Counted from the first letter of the stretch, positions 43,595 to 53,145 are shown. The stretch: DNA of 64,000 nucleotides from JADJNW01 sp964549655 (GCA_964549655.1 CAZJXN010000005.1:1-64000), one strand, 5' to 3'. Numbers and translations are program-made. Notes: generated by a model not told the origin, from the sequence alone.

Positions 43595-44296
43595 TCAATT
43601 TTTAAACTTATTAATCGGCGTCAATAGCAACTTCCGAAACTCTACTTCCGAACCCTCTGCTTGTACCGCAATCTGCCCTTTTGTTACGGTACAATCAAAT
43701 CCATTATTCACCATATCACCATTCAACCACACTTTTATCGCATCATTTAGACATTCCACGGTCATGCTATTCCATTCACCGAGCGGTTTTTCCGAGCCGT
43801 CTGTCAGGTTGACGATGCGCCGTTCTTTACCCTCCGTGATGCCCCAATTTTCTTTCGGTCCGCGCCGCTTTTCCATTTCTGGCACTTTGATATCTTCTAC
43901 AATACACCAAAAATCACCTGCGTTTTCGTGCATCATTTGCACTTCCAGCGATTTTGGAAACATCTTGTACAACGCTCGCGGCGTGGAGGCGTGCACGAGT
44001 ACGCCACAGTTTCCGGGCTTTCCAGCAAAACGATACTCTACTTCCAACCGATAATTTTGATAAATCGCATCTGTAATAAGGTGTCCGTTAGGTATGCCGA
44101 GGCTCACAAGCATTCCATTGCGCACGATGAAAGGATTGATAGCTTTTGAATTTGTATCCATTTCTGGAACATCTACGTGCCAGCCGCCCAGGTCTTTGCC
44201 GTTGAAGAGACTTTGAGATTTAGACGGAGATTTAGGTTGAGATTTGCAAGAGAATATGCTTATTGTAATTAAAGATATAAAAATAATATTTCTCAT
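43595..44296 (-). CDS. DUF1080 (3-keto-disaccharide hydrolase-like) lipoprotein
   Basis: 233-residue secreted sugar-binding or hydrolytic protein. Lipobox SIFSCKS puts it on the envelope. The DUF1080 jelly-roll signature is LFNGKDLGGWHVD, followed by YRLEVEYRFAGKPGNCGVLVH and WNSMTVECLNDAIKVWLNGD. Members cleave 3-keto-glycosides or bind glycans. Adjacent, on the other strand, is the IlvD/Edd-led sugar-acid cluster, so a role in sugar use is plausible. The upstream Met (44356) is in an unsuitable hydrophobic tail; ATG at 44294-44296 gives a correct signal peptide. Confidence 0.86.
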   Translation of the reverse strand: MRNIIFISLITISIFSCKSQPKSPSKSQSLFNGKDLGGWHVDVPEMDTNSKAINPFIVRNGMLVSLGIPNGHLITDAIYQNYRLEVEYRFAGKPGNCGVLVHASTPRALYKMFPKSLEVQMMHENAGDFWCIVEDIKVPEMEKRRGPKENWGITEGKERRIVNLTDGSEKPLGEWNSMTVECLNDAIKVWLNGDMVNNGFDCTVTKGQIAVQAEGSEVEFRKLLLTPINKFKN

Positions 44297-44547
44297 AATG
44301 TTATAATTGTGCAATTCGATTTTAATTAAAAACTCATTTTGGTATAAATAGTACACTCATTTTGTAAAATAATTATGTTTCTTTATGATTTCAGAAATAA
44401 CTAAAACTAAATATTAAAATATCTTAATATCATAAAAAATTAGTGTACTATTCCTCCACAAATTAAATTAAAAATGCCGTTCCACCCTATTCAACCTATC
44501 TTTTTTTGAATGTATCTTACCGCTTTCTAATCGAAAAAATATAGATT

Positions 44548-46263
44548 ATGGAACAACAACCGTTACGCAGTAGAAATTGGTTTGGTCGCACGGGCAAAGA
44601 TGGGCTTATTTATCGAGCTTGGATGAAAAATCAAGGCATTCCAGCGCATGAATTTGAAGGAAAACCCGTGATTGGTATTTGTAATACGTGGTCAGAACTC
44701 ACGCCTTGCAATGCGCATTTTCGAGAGCTGGCAGAGTCCGTGAAGCACGGAGTTTATGAGGCAGGCGGCTTTCCGGTAGAATTTCCGGTGATGTCATTGG
44801 GGGAGACTTTAATCAAACCGACTGCCATGTTGTACCGCAATTTGGCGAGTATGGATGTAGAAGAATCCATTCGCGCGAATCCCGTGGATGGCGTGGTGCT
44901 GCTGTGTGGGTGCGATAAAACGACGCCGTCGCTGGTGATGGGCGCTTGTAGTGTGAATATTCCGAGCATCGTCGTTTCGGGCGGTCCGATGCTCACGGGC
45001 AAGTACAATGGGCGCGATATTGCGACCTCTGATGTGTGGCGTTTCACGGAAGCCAATCGCATGGGAAAAATGAGCATGGAGGAATTAGGCATTGCGGAAG
45101 CCGGTCTGTGTCGCAGTCGCGGGCATTGCGCGGTGATGGGCACGGCTTCTACGATGGCAAGTATGGTTGAGTCTTTAGGTTTGTCGTTGCCGCATAATGC
45201 TGCGATTCCCGCTGCTGATTCTCGCCGGAAAGTGTTGGCGCACTTATCGGGTATGCGGATTGTAGAAATGGTGCGAGAAGATTTGAAATTATCAGATATT
45301 TTAATACGTAATGCCTTTGAAAATGCGATCATTACAAATGCAGCGATTGGCGGCTCTACTAATTTTGTGATTCACTTGCTGGCGATTGCCGGACGTATCG
45401 GCGTTGATTTAGACTTAGCAGATTTTGATACGCTTACCGCAAACGTTCCGCTGATCGCAAATTTACAACCAGCCGGTCAATATTACATGGAAGATTTATA
45501 TTATGCAGGTGGAATCCCGGCCGTATTACAAGAATTGAAAAGCTTTTTACACAATGATTGCCTGACTGTAAATGGTAGGACAATCGGCGAAAACTATGAA
45601 CCAAGTATATCTTATAATAAAAATATCATAACTTCTGTAAAAGAACCATTTAACGAAATAGCAGCTACCATTGTATTAAAAGGAAATATATGTGAAGATG
45701 GCGCCGTGATGAAACTCGCTTGTGCCAGCGCGGAACTGCTCCGGCACACAGGAAAAGCAGTCGTTTTTGAAGATATTGAAGATTATAAAGCGCGCATTGA
45801 CGACCCAGATTTAGAAGTGGATGCAACCAGTATTTTAGTATTAAAAAATGTAGGCCCAAAAGGTTACCCCGGTATGCCGGAGGTAGGAAATATGGGTATT
45901 CCGACCAAGTTGTTGCTACAAGGCGTGACGGATATGGTGCGTATTTCGGATGGTAGAATGAGCGGCACGGCGTATGGGACAGTGGTGCTACACGTTTCGC
46001 CGGAAGCGGCTGTTGGCGGCACTTTGGGCGTGATTCAAGATGGTGATGTCATTACTTTGGATGTAATGAAACGAACTTTACACGTCGCACTTTCAGAAGA
46101 AGAACTCAATCAGCGTAAGCAACAATGGAAATTATCGCAACATTTCGCACAGCGCGGCTACGTCCATTTGTACCAGCAGCACGTAGAACAGGCGCACTTG
46201 GGCGCAGATTTTGATTTTCTGAGAGGGATGTCGGGCAGTGTGGTGGTGCGAGATTCGCATTAA
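44548..46263 (+). CDS. IlvD/Edd-family dehydratase (L-arabinonate dehydratase-like)
   Basis: 571-residue iron-sulfur enzyme that removes water from a sugar acid or dihydroxy acid. Family motifs: PVIGICNTWSELTPCNAHF, LCGCDKTTPSLVMGA, GHCAVMGTASTMA, and near the end VRISDGRMSGTAYGTVVLHV. The NTWSELTPC form (rather than NSF) and CDKTTP resemble L-arabinonate, D-xylonate or related sugar-acid dehydratases more than ilvD of branched-chain synthesis. Cysteines for a 2Fe-2S cluster are in place. Cytoplasmic. A 329-base gap with an inverted repeat follows before the SDR gene, so it may have its own transcript. Confidence 0.85.
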   Translation: MEQQPLRSRNWFGRTGKDGLIYRAWMKNQGIPAHEFEGKPVIGICNTWSELTPCNAHFRELAESVKHGVYEAGGFPVEFPVMSLGETLIKPTAMLYRNLASMDVEESIRANPVDGVVLLCGCDKTTPSLVMGACSVNIPSIVVSGGPMLTGKYNGRDIATSDVWRFTEANRMGKMSMEELGIAEAGLCRSRGHCAVMGTASTMASMVESLGLSLPHNAAIPAADSRRKVLAHLSGMRIVEMVREDLKLSDILIRNAFENAIITNAAIGGSTNFVIHLLAIAGRIGVDLDLADFDTLTANVPLIANLQPAGQYYMEDLYYAGGIPAVLQELKSFLHNDCLTVNGRTIGENYEPSISYNKNIITSVKEPFNEIAATIVLKGNICEDGAVMKLACASAELLRHTGKAVVFEDIEDYKARIDDPDLEVDATSILVLKNVGPKGYPGMPEVGNMGIPTKLLLQGVTDMVRISDGRMSGTAYGTVVLHVSPEAAVGGTLGVIQDGDVITLDVMKRTLHVALSEEELNQRKQQWKLSQHFAQRGYVHLYQQHVEQAHLGADFDFLRGMSGSVVVRDSH

Positions 46264-46592
46264 AATGGAACACTGATATTTATGATTGTTTAAGATATTT
46301 TATGATTATATTTAATGTATTTTAACAAAAAAATTATACACTTCCATATAGCGTCATGGAACACGGATTTCCACTGATGTGACGGATTCACAATGATTTT
46401 TTCTCTTGGGGCGTGTAAAATCCGTCCACAATCCGTCGCATCCGTTCACCTTTGGTGGAAATCCGTGTTCCATTGCGCTATATGGTTCAATCGAAGATTG
46501 TAAATAAAAACTTTTGTACCATTATAGTTAATAGGCTAAATCATGAATAAATCGCAATAATTATAAAAATCAGTGCCCTATAAACGAAAAAT
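46264..46592. other. Intergenic region with long inverted repeat
   Basis: 329 bases between the dehydratase and SDR genes. It is dominated by the inverted repeat at 46344-46485. No gene or clear promoter was identified. Confidence 0.5.
46344..46485. repeat. 142-bp nested inverted repeat
   Basis: CCATATAGCGTCATGGAACA then CGGATTTCCAC (46344-46374) pairs with GTGGAAATCCGTGTTCCATT then GCGCTATATGG (46455-46485): 29 of 31 positions. Inside, GATGTGACGGATT and AATCCGTCGCATC pair again. The variable centre contains further ATCCGT units. It looks like a MITE or dispersed palindromic element; ends are CCATATAG, unlike the AAC/GTT elements at 12.8-18.8 kb. Confidence 0.8.
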
Positions 46593-47354
46593 ATGTCATT
46601 CAAAAATAAAGTGGCTATCATAACCGGTGCCGGTCAGGGCATTGGTCTAGAAATTAGTAGACAATTGGCTATAAAAGGCGCTTCTATTTTACTAAATGAT
46701 TTGGATGAAAATTTAGCTACGAACGCTGCGCAACAAATTACAGAAGAAACCAACGCTACTTGTCTTGCAATGGCAGGTGATTCGAGTGATTTACCCTTCA
46801 TTCAAAAAATGGTGGATACGGCAGTGGAGCAGTTTGGACGCTTGGATATTGTTATTGCAAATGCGGGAATTACTTTATTTGGCGATTTCTTTACTTATAC
46901 GTCAGAATCTTTTTTTCGCGTAATGCAAGTGAATCTTGGCGGCACGTTCTTTTTGGCACAAGCAGCAGCCAATCAAATGAAGCAACAAGCGTCAGGCGGC
47001 ACTTTGTTATTTACTTCATCTGTAACAGGACATCAGGCGCATAAAGACTTAGCAGCATACGGTATGAGTAAAGCAGCGATTGAAATGTTAGCTAAAAATT
47101 TAGTCATTGAACTTTCGCGATATCATATAAATGTAAATACAATTGCTCCGGGCGCTACATTGACGGAACGCACTTTAGATGACCCCAATTATGAAAGTAC
47201 TTGGTCAAAATTAACGCCGTTGGGACGACCCGCAAGTGTAGCGGATATTGCAAATGCAGCATTATTTTTGGTATCGGAAGAGGCACGCCATATTACCGGA
47301 CAAAGTGTGATAATTGATGGCGGCTGGACGAGTATTAGTCCTTCACCGTATTGA
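46593..47354 (+). CDS. SDR-family oxidoreductase (glucose-dehydrogenase-like)
   Basis: Short-chain dehydrogenase of 253 residues. TGAGQGIG (residues 11-18) is the cofactor loop, IANAGIT the NAG motif, SSVTGH the catalytic Ser region, and YGMSKAA the Tyr-x3-Lys. The Asp after the second strand (LLNDLDEN) favours NAD(H). First of three closely spaced plus-strand genes (61 and 29 base gaps); together with the upstream dehydratase it suggests oxidation of a hydroxy acid or sugar. Cytoplasmic. Confidence 0.9.
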   Translation: MSFKNKVAIITGAGQGIGLEISRQLAIKGASILLNDLDENLATNAAQQITEETNATCLAMAGDSSDLPFIQKMVDTAVEQFGRLDIVIANAGITLFGDFFTYTSESFFRVMQVNLGGTFFLAQAAANQMKQQASGGTLLFTSSVTGHQAHKDLAAYGMSKAAIEMLAKNLVIELSRYHINVNTIAPGATLTERTLDDPNYESTWSKLTPLGRPASVADIANAALFLVSEEARHITGQSVIIDGGWTSISPSPY

Positions 47355-47414
47355 AATAGATTTGCTAAATTTCAAGAATTTAGTAAATCTTGTATTAAAA
47401 TTATTGCAAAAGTT

Positions 47415-48527
47415 ATGAATTCAACTTGGTATCAACTCTCCAACGAAGCGGAAATAGATTCCCCTTCCTTACTTTTTTACAAAGAGCGAATTCAGCGTAA
47501 TATTCTGCAAATGATTGCATTAGCCGAAAATCCTGAACGACTTTTGGTGCACGTCAAAACCAACAAAACGCTGGAGATTGTGCAAATGCTTCTCGCCGCA
47601 GGTATCACAAAATTCAAATGCGCTACAATAGCCGAAGCAGAAATGGTAGCGATGGCGGGTGGAAATTATATTGTTATTGCACACCAATTAGTCGGTCCAA
47701 AAATTCAACGTTTAATAAATTTACGAAAGTCATATCCAGATAAGTTTATCACATCTTTAATAGATTGTGAAGAAAATGCACTTTTACATAATGAAATATT
47801 TGAAAAACATAATTTAATTGCCCATATTTTTATAGATGTAGATAATGGAATGAATCGCTCTGGTCATCCAGTAAATGAAGCACTTTTTGAGTTGTATCAA
47901 TTTATAAATAAGCAATCAAATTTGCAATTACATGGCTTGCACGTATATGATGGACACCTGCGCGATGCGAATTTTGAAGAACGAAAAGAGAAAATTGATA
48001 ATGGTTTTGAATCAGTAAATGATTTCATTAAAAAAATAGAAAATGTTGGTTTGTCTAAACCAATGATTATTGCTGGCGGCACGCCTGCATTTACGTCACA
48101 CGCAGGGCGAGCGGAAGTGTATTGCAGTCCGGGTACGTGTGTGTTGTGGGATTGGGGTTACGGCGACCAATTAAAGGAGCAACATTTTGAACACGCGGCT
48201 TTGATTTTGAGTCGTGTAATTTCTAAACCCGCGCCGGGCATCATTTCGATTGACATGGGACACAAAGCCGTCGCTGCCGAAAACCCGATTGATAAACGGA
48301 TTCGTTTTTTAAATTTAAAGGATTATGAATTACTAAGCCAAAGTGAAGAACATGGCGTTCTGCGTGTAAAGAATTGGGATGCTATTAAAGTTGGAGACGT
48401 TCTGTATGGCATTCCATATCATATTTGTCCAACCGTGAATTTGTATGAAGAAGCACAAGTGGTAGAAAATGGACAAGTGACCGAGACGTGGCAAGTGCTG
48501 GCGCGGAGAAGGAGAATTACCATTTAG
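47415..48527 (+). CDS. D-threonine aldolase/D-serine dehydratase-like PLP enzyme
   Basis: 370-residue member of the alanine-racemase-fold (type III) PLP family. K48 in LVHVKTNK forms the Schiff base. A metal site of the D-threonine aldolase/DSD type is seen in the C-terminal PYHICPTVNLYEEAQ (His-x-Cys) with a preceding cofactor region HAGRAEVYCSPGTCVLWDWG. Members cleave D-beta-hydroxy-amino acids to glycine and an aldehyde, or deaminate them. The spacing to the SDR (61 bases) and MBL (29 bases) genes makes an operon. Exact substrate unknown. Confidence 0.88.
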   Translation: MNSTWYQLSNEAEIDSPSLLFYKERIQRNILQMIALAENPERLLVHVKTNKTLEIVQMLLAAGITKFKCATIAEAEMVAMAGGNYIVIAHQLVGPKIQRLINLRKSYPDKFITSLIDCEENALLHNEIFEKHNLIAHIFIDVDNGMNRSGHPVNEALFELYQFINKQSNLQLHGLHVYDGHLRDANFEERKEKIDNGFESVNDFIKKIENVGLSKPMIIAGGTPAFTSHAGRAEVYCSPGTCVLWDWGYGDQLKEQHFEHAALILSRVISKPAPGIISIDMGHKAVAAENPIDKRIRFLNLKDYELLSQSEEHGVLRVKNWDAIKVGDVLYGIPYHICPTVNLYEEAQVVENGQVTETWQVLARRRRITI

Positions 48528-48556
48528 TATTAAACATTTACCATTAAGCATTTATT

Positions 48557-49456
48557 ATGATACAAACACTTGATTTGCATTTTTTAAATAAACCGGATAC
48601 GATTGCTGCTTTTTTGATAGAAACTAGCGTGGGTCCTGTGTTGATAGAAAGCGGTCCGTACTCGACGTTTCCGCAATTACAAAAGTTATTACAAGAAAAA
48701 GGCTATCAAATTGGTGATGTAAAGCACGTTTTTATTACACACATTCACCTTGACCATGCAGGCGCGGCTTGGGCTTTCGCCGAACAAGGAGCTACCATTT
48801 ACGTCCATCCGCTCGGACAAAAACATTTACATAATCCTGAAAAATTGTGGAATTCTGCTAAAATGATTTATCAAGAACACATGGAGCGGCTGTGGGGTGA
48901 CATGAAAGGTATTGCAGCAGAAAAGTTATATGTAGTAGAAAACGGTGAAAAAATTCAGTTGGGCGATACGGAAATTATTGCTTGGCACACGCCCGGTCAT
49001 GCGATTCATCACATTGCGTGGCAGCTTGGTGAAAATTTATTTTGTGGAGATGTAGGTGGTGTGCGTATCGGCAATGGTATTGTGATTCCACCTTGTCCGC
49101 CGCCGGATATTAACGTCGAGGACTGGCAACAATCACTGGATTTGATTCGCAAGTTAAATGTTAAGACGTTTTATTTAACGCATTATGGTACTTTTACAGA
49201 TATAGAAAATCATTTAGATACCTTGGAAAAACGTTTGTTGGAACGCGCAGAATGGATAAAACCTTATTTTGAACAACAAAAAACGCCGGAAGAAATTACA
49301 CCTTTATTTCAACAATACGTTCGGGAAGAGTTGGTGGAAAATGGCGCGACGAACGAAGAACAAATTCAGCAATACGAAAATGCAAATCCTTCGTGGATGA
49401 GCGTAGCGGGATTGTTACGTTATTGGCACAAGAAAGAGAATGTCAAAAACCTATAA
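48557..49456 (+). CDS. Metallo-beta-lactamase-fold hydrolase
   Basis: 299-residue MBL-fold enzyme with di-zinc motif THIHLDHAG (about residues 58-66), second-shell HTPGHAIHH and GDVGG. No signal peptide, so cytoplasmic. The set is closest to the glyoxalase-II/acyl-lactone hydrolase-like group. Last gene of the SDR/PLP/MBL operon; it could hydrolyse a lactone or thioester formed in the pathway, but this is inferred from position. The stop codon lies in a bidirectional terminator hairpin. Confidence 0.88.
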   Translation: MIQTLDLHFLNKPDTIAAFLIETSVGPVLIESGPYSTFPQLQKLLQEKGYQIGDVKHVFITHIHLDHAGAAWAFAEQGATIYVHPLGQKHLHNPEKLWNSAKMIYQEHMERLWGDMKGIAAEKLYVVENGEKIQLGDTEIIAWHTPGHAIHHIAWQLGENLFCGDVGGVRIGNGIVIPPCPPPDINVEDWQQSLDLIRKLNVKTFYLTHYGTFTDIENHLDTLEKRLLERAEWIKPYFEQQKTPEEITPLFQQYVREELVENGATNEEQIQQYENANPSWMSVAGLLRYWHKKENVKNL

Positions 49457-49481
49457 GATTTCCAAAAACCTTATAGGTTTT
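49446..49481. terminator. Bidirectional terminator between convergent genes
   Basis: AAAACCTATAAG (49446-49457) and CTTATAGGTTTT (49470-49481) are a perfect 12-bp inverted repeat with a 12-base loop. A/T tails on both sides serve both directions: the MBL gene ends inside the left arm and the small minus-strand gene 6 bases beyond the right arm. Confidence 0.8.
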
Positions 49482-49486
49482 ACGAG

Positions 49487-49723
49487 TTAGGAAGCAGGTA
49501 TAATCCGTTTGCCCACTTCAAATACGCTTTTTAATAACATTAAATCTGGAAGCACCATTTCTACATTTTCTAATGCTTTCAACTCATCTACTTCTACTTC
49601 ACTTTTTACATTTGCAGCAGGCGTAGTGGCGTTAGGTGTAACGGTATTTAAAAAAACGTAGGAGCTAAAACTCATGCCTACAAGGAATAATACGACAAGC
49701 GTACGGGTAGTTAACTTTTTCAT
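49487..49723 (-). CDS. Small exported protein, unknown
   Basis: 78 residues. The N-terminus MKKLTTRTLVVLFLVGMSFS is a signal peptide or anchor, and the rest is short, acidic and without known domains (VEVDELKALENVEMVLPDLM). The gene has an ordinary ATG, and the ATG is followed by Lys-Lys as in real exported proteins. No homologue comes to mind. Convergent with the MBL gene. Confidence 0.5.
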   Translation of the reverse strand: MKKLTTRTLVVLFLVGMSFSSYVFLNTVTPNATTPAANVKSEVEVDELKALENVEMVLPDLMLLKSVFEVGKRIIPAS

Positions 49724-49895
49724 TTGACTTAAAATTTACCGCAAATTTGGTCTATCAAAAATACGCCATTTTCTACAAAATTGCTACCCTTAAACGACCA
49801 ACTTACTTTTTTTTCAGACTAAATTAGGTGATTTCTACCTTATAGACGGGTCGAGTTGGAAAAAGGTTGCAAAAAAAATCAAGAATTTTTGGAAA

Positions 49896-49955
49896 TGGGA
49901 AGATAAGAGGATAGGAACGCTTGCTACGTGCATCCTCCTATCCTCCCATCTTCCT
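49896..49955. repeat. Polypurine hairpin i, inside ABC-ATPase 3' end
   Basis: GGGAAGATAAGAGGATAGGA pairs with TCCTATCCTCCCATCTTCC; the loop contains TTGCTACGTGCATCC. The ABC-ATPase stop codon is at 49938-49940, within the right arm, so its last residues (RKMGG) are encoded by the repeat. Related to hairpins at 51698 and 53203. Confidence 0.75.
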
Positions 49956-51686
49956 ATCTTCTAATCCCTTCGGAATCGCCGCAATTAACTTCTTCGTATA
50001 TTCCGATTGCGGATTTTCATAAATCGCATCGGCAGGACCTGATTCTACAATTTTTCCGGCGTTCATCACCAGCATTCGGTCGCTCATCAACTTTACAACC
50101 GATAAATCATGCGAAATAAAAATATACGTAAGATTATGTTTTTCACGTAATTCCATCAGTAAATTCAATACTTGCGCCTGCACGGACACATCGAGCGAGG
50201 AAACCGCTTCATCACATATTATAAATTTTGGATTCAATGCTAATGCTCGTGCGATACAAATTCGTTGCCGCTGTCCACCTGAAAACTCATGCGGATAACG
50301 TTGAAAATGATGGGATTCTAAACCGACCGTTTTTAGCAATTCAAGCGCGCGTTCCTTACGTTGGCGGTCATTTTGTGAAATATGATGAAAACGCATGGGT
50401 TCCATAACCGCTTCACCAATGGGGAGGCGTGGATTGAGAGAAGAGTAGGGGTCTTGAAAGATGAGTTGCATTTCGCGGCGCAACCGTTTTAACTCAAGTT
50501 CAGAAATATTTTCTAATTTCTTATTTTCAAATTGTACACTGCCTTCCGTGGGTGGAATCAAGTGTAAAATGGAACGTCCTAAAGTCGTCTTTCCACAGCC
50601 GGATTCACCCACCAATCCTAAGGTTTCGCCGGGATAGACTTCAAAACTTACATCGTCTACCGCTTTTATATAATCCAATGTTTTACCAAAAAAATTCTTT
50701 TTGCCTGTAAACCAAGTTTTCAAATTTGATACTTGTAATATCGGTGCTACTTTTTGTAAATTTTCTAATCGCGCCGCGGTTTCTTGCGGTTTTATTTTCC
50801 AATCTTCTATCGTTTTTGCAAAATCCGTTTTTTCTTGTGATAAAAAATCAGACACTAATGGCAAACGTTTCAAACGATATTCCAGCGACGGACGACAAGC
50901 CAGCAAGCCTTGCGTGTACGGATGCTGCGGATTTTGAAATAAATCTGAAACCGTGCCTTGCTCTACAATTTTACCTTTATACATCACCAATACGCGGTCA
51001 GCAATCGCTGCAATCACCCCTAAATCATGGGTAATGAACAACATAGACATTTGAAATTCTTGTTTTAGATCGCGCATCAGTTCCAAAATCGTTTGTTGCA
51101 CCGACACATCCAACGCGGTCGTCGGCTCATCTGCCAATAGAATACTTGGATTGCAAGCCATTGCCATCGCAATCATTACGCGCTGCTTCTGCCCGCCAGA
51201 AATCTGGTGTGGATATGCGTCATAAATCCGCTGTGGCTCTGGTAATTTCACTTTTGACAGTAATTCCAGCGTAGCAATTTTCGCTGCTTTTGCGTCCATT
51301 TTTTGGTGCAATCGAATGACTTCTGCTACTTGGTCGCCACATTTAAAAACAGGATTTAGAGAAGTCATCGGCTCTTGAAAAATCATCGCCAACTCATTCC
51401 CACGCAATGCTTGTATCTGATTTTCAGGCACTTGCAACAAATCAACAACTTCACCTTCTTTAGTACGAAATAGAATTTCACCACTACCAGTATTTGCCGG
51501 AGGTGTTTGCAATAAGCGCATAATAGACAACGCCGTCACCGACTTTCCAGATCCCGATTCACCTACGATGCCCACCGTTTCGCCTCTGTACAAATCAAAA
51601 CTAATACCGTCCACCGCCTGCGTGATTTGCTCGTCCGTGCGGAAGAAGATGCTTAGGTTTTTGATTTCTAATAATTTATCAGTCAT
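49938..51686 (-). CDS. Fused two-domain peptide-ABC transporter ATPase
   Basis: 582-residue ATPase with two ABC modules in one chain, as in GsiA or DppD-DppF fusions. It powers import of di/oligopeptides, glutathione or nickel by inner-membrane permeases that are not in this window. Each half has Walker A (GESGSGKS and GESGCGKT), signature (SGGQKQR and SGGQRQR), and Walker B (ILLADEPTTAL and FIICDEAVSSL). The C-terminal LYTQGLLACRPSLE-type tail (HPYTQGLL) is found after the first module. An upstream in-frame ATG comes from the flanking hairpin; ATG at 51684-51686 (MTDKLLEIKNL) is chosen. Confidence 0.92.
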   Translation of the reverse strand: MTDKLLEIKNLSIFFRTDEQITQAVDGISFDLYRGETVGIVGESGSGKSVTALSIMRLLQTPPANTGSGEILFRTKEGEVVDLLQVPENQIQALRGNELAMIFQEPMTSLNPVFKCGDQVAEVIRLHQKMDAKAAKIATLELLSKVKLPEPQRIYDAYPHQISGGQKQRVMIAMAMACNPSILLADEPTTALDVSVQQTILELMRDLKQEFQMSMLFITHDLGVIAAIADRVLVMYKGKIVEQGTVSDLFQNPQHPYTQGLLACRPSLEYRLKRLPLVSDFLSQEKTDFAKTIEDWKIKPQETAARLENLQKVAPILQVSNLKTWFTGKKNFFGKTLDYIKAVDDVSFEVYPGETLGLVGESGCGKTTLGRSILHLIPPTEGSVQFENKKLENISELELKRLRREMQLIFQDPYSSLNPRLPIGEAVMEPMRFHHISQNDRQRKERALELLKTVGLESHHFQRYPHEFSGGQRQRICIARALALNPKFIICDEAVSSLDVSVQAQVLNLLMELREKHNLTYIFISHDLSVVKLMSDRMLVMNAGKIVESGPADAIYENPQSEYTKKLIAAIPKGLEDRKMGG

Positions 51687-51697
51687 TGCTTTTTTTT

Positions 51698-51814
51698 GGG
51701 AAGACGGGAGGATAGGAGGATGCACATGGCAAGTGTTCTCCCAGATTTTCTAAAATCAAGATAATGGAGGAGTAAGTAGCAAGCGTTTCCTATCTTCCCA
51801 TCCTCCCATCCTCC
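51698..51814. repeat. Polypurine hairpin ii, inside RNase D 3' end
   Basis: GGGAAGACGGGAGGATAGGA (from 51698) pairs with CCTATCTTCCCATCCTCCC (to 51814) around a 64-base loop. The loop has TGCACATGGCAAGTG and AGTAGCAAGCG, both recalling the loop of hairpin i. The RNase D stop is inside the right arm, adding residues EDGRMGR. Confidence 0.7.
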
Positions 51815-52986
51815 ACTTTCAACGCAATGGTGCTATCGGTTACTTCCATTTCCAATTTATCAAAATTCAAAATTCGCTCTACCAATTCTGCTCCAAATAA
51901 ATCTTTTCGCCAGCCATTTTTTAAGCTGTCTTCCAAGCCCTCGTTGCCGTTGCGCACTTTTTTGATGGCGGCACGTGGGAGCGCAAGGGTAGGGGACACG
52001 CCATTTTCGAGGCATTTATATTTTACTAAAAGGTAAAGTGTTTCTTGCAACATTTCATCATACGGGTCTTCACTTTCCTCCGTCGGAATTTGCTTTAATA
52101 AAAGTCGTTCGGCATCGGTAGTAGGTTCTTTATACAACTTTTCAAACAATTGAATATTGGTGCGAATCAATTTTTCAGGTAAGCGGCGATTGCGCAAGAG
52201 CGCGTCTCTACCAGACGACATTCCGCGCACAATTTGGCTAATCAACTTGCCTGGCAAAATCATTTCCTTGGAATAATTTTTCTCTTCTGCCGTGCGTCGC
52301 CGCCAATCAAAGAGCCGCAATAAAAAGACTTGTTCCCGCAGATTGAGGGATTTCATCATGTCACTATTCAATGCGTCGTGATTTGGGTCTTTCGCATAAA
52401 AACCGGGCGATTCCATGCGCCGAAATTCTTCCATTGCCCAACTTAACCGTCCGTGTCGTTCTAATTTTTCTTCCAAAATGCCCCACAAATCGTGCAGTGG
52501 CAGCACGTCTTCGAGTGCGTAGGTGAGTTGTTTGGGTGTAAATGGACGCGCTTCCCAGTCTGTCACGGCATAACTTTTATTCAAACTGACCCGCAATTCC
52601 ACTTCCACTAATTTTCGAAACGAAATCGGATAGCGATAGCCACTGAAAGCAGCAGCGAGTTGTGTATCAAAAATATTTTTAGGAACCGTTCCATACAGAC
52701 TATTTAATAAGCGATAATCATTATCTCCGGCGTGTGTAACCTTTACAATCAGCTCATTTTCAACGAATTCTAAAAAAGGGTCTAAATTGGGTACTTTGAA
52801 CGGGTCAATCATATAATTGCCATGCGCCGTCGTTACTTGCAAGAGACACAAACTGGTCGTGTAGCGTTTTTCACCTACAAATTCCGTGTCGAAACACAAC
52901 CATTCAATACCCTGCTGCTGTCTATAAAAGAGATCAAGGTCGCTTTGTGATTCTATAAATGTAAAATTTGTTTTTTCCGTGTGCAT
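51790..52986 (-). CDS. rnd: Ribonuclease D
   Basis: 3'-5' exoribonuclease that trims tRNA and other small RNA precursors. The DEDDy catalytic set is visible: Asp/Glu in CFDTEFVGEKR, Asp in VTHAGDNDYRLL, and Tyr-x3-Asp in YALEDVLPL. An HRDC-like helical region follows (FDWRRRTAEEKNYSKEMILP). 398 residues is typical. An upstream Met at 53022 exists, but the ATG at 52984-52986 (MHTEKTNFTFI) is nearer the conserved start. The C-terminal codons overlap hairpin ii. Confidence 0.9.
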   Translation of the reverse strand: MHTEKTNFTFIESQSDLDLFYRQQQGIEWLCFDTEFVGEKRYTTSLCLLQVTTAHGNYMIDPFKVPNLDPFLEFVENELIVKVTHAGDNDYRLLNSLYGTVPKNIFDTQLAAAFSGYRYPISFRKLVEVELRVSLNKSYAVTDWEARPFTPKQLTYALEDVLPLHDLWGILEEKLERHGRLSWAMEEFRRMESPGFYAKDPNHDALNSDMMKSLNLREQVFLLRLFDWRRRTAEEKNYSKEMILPGKLISQIVRGMSSGRDALLRNRRLPEKLIRTNIQLFEKLYKEPTTDAERLLLKQIPTEESEDPYDEMLQETLYLLVKYKCLENGVSPTLALPRAAIKKVRNGNEGLEDSLKNGWRKDLFGAELVERILNFDKLEMEVTDSTIALKVEDGRMGR

Positions 52987-53145
52987 ATTTTTCAGGACTC
53001 GTTTGCCACAAAGATGGCGCAAGAAATTAGCAATCGGAAATTTAAAATTTGAAATTAATATTTAAAACCACTCCATTTTATGCATTCTTCCTTGCCTTAG
53101 CATCTATTCTACAATGTTGTTGTTGTATTAATAAAAGTTTAATAA

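Noticed and set aside
46344..46485. Inverted repeat as another attC-like site
   Set aside because: Its ends are CCATATAG/CTATATGG, not AAC/GTT, and it follows its gene by 80 bases on the other strand orientation; a MITE-like element fits better.
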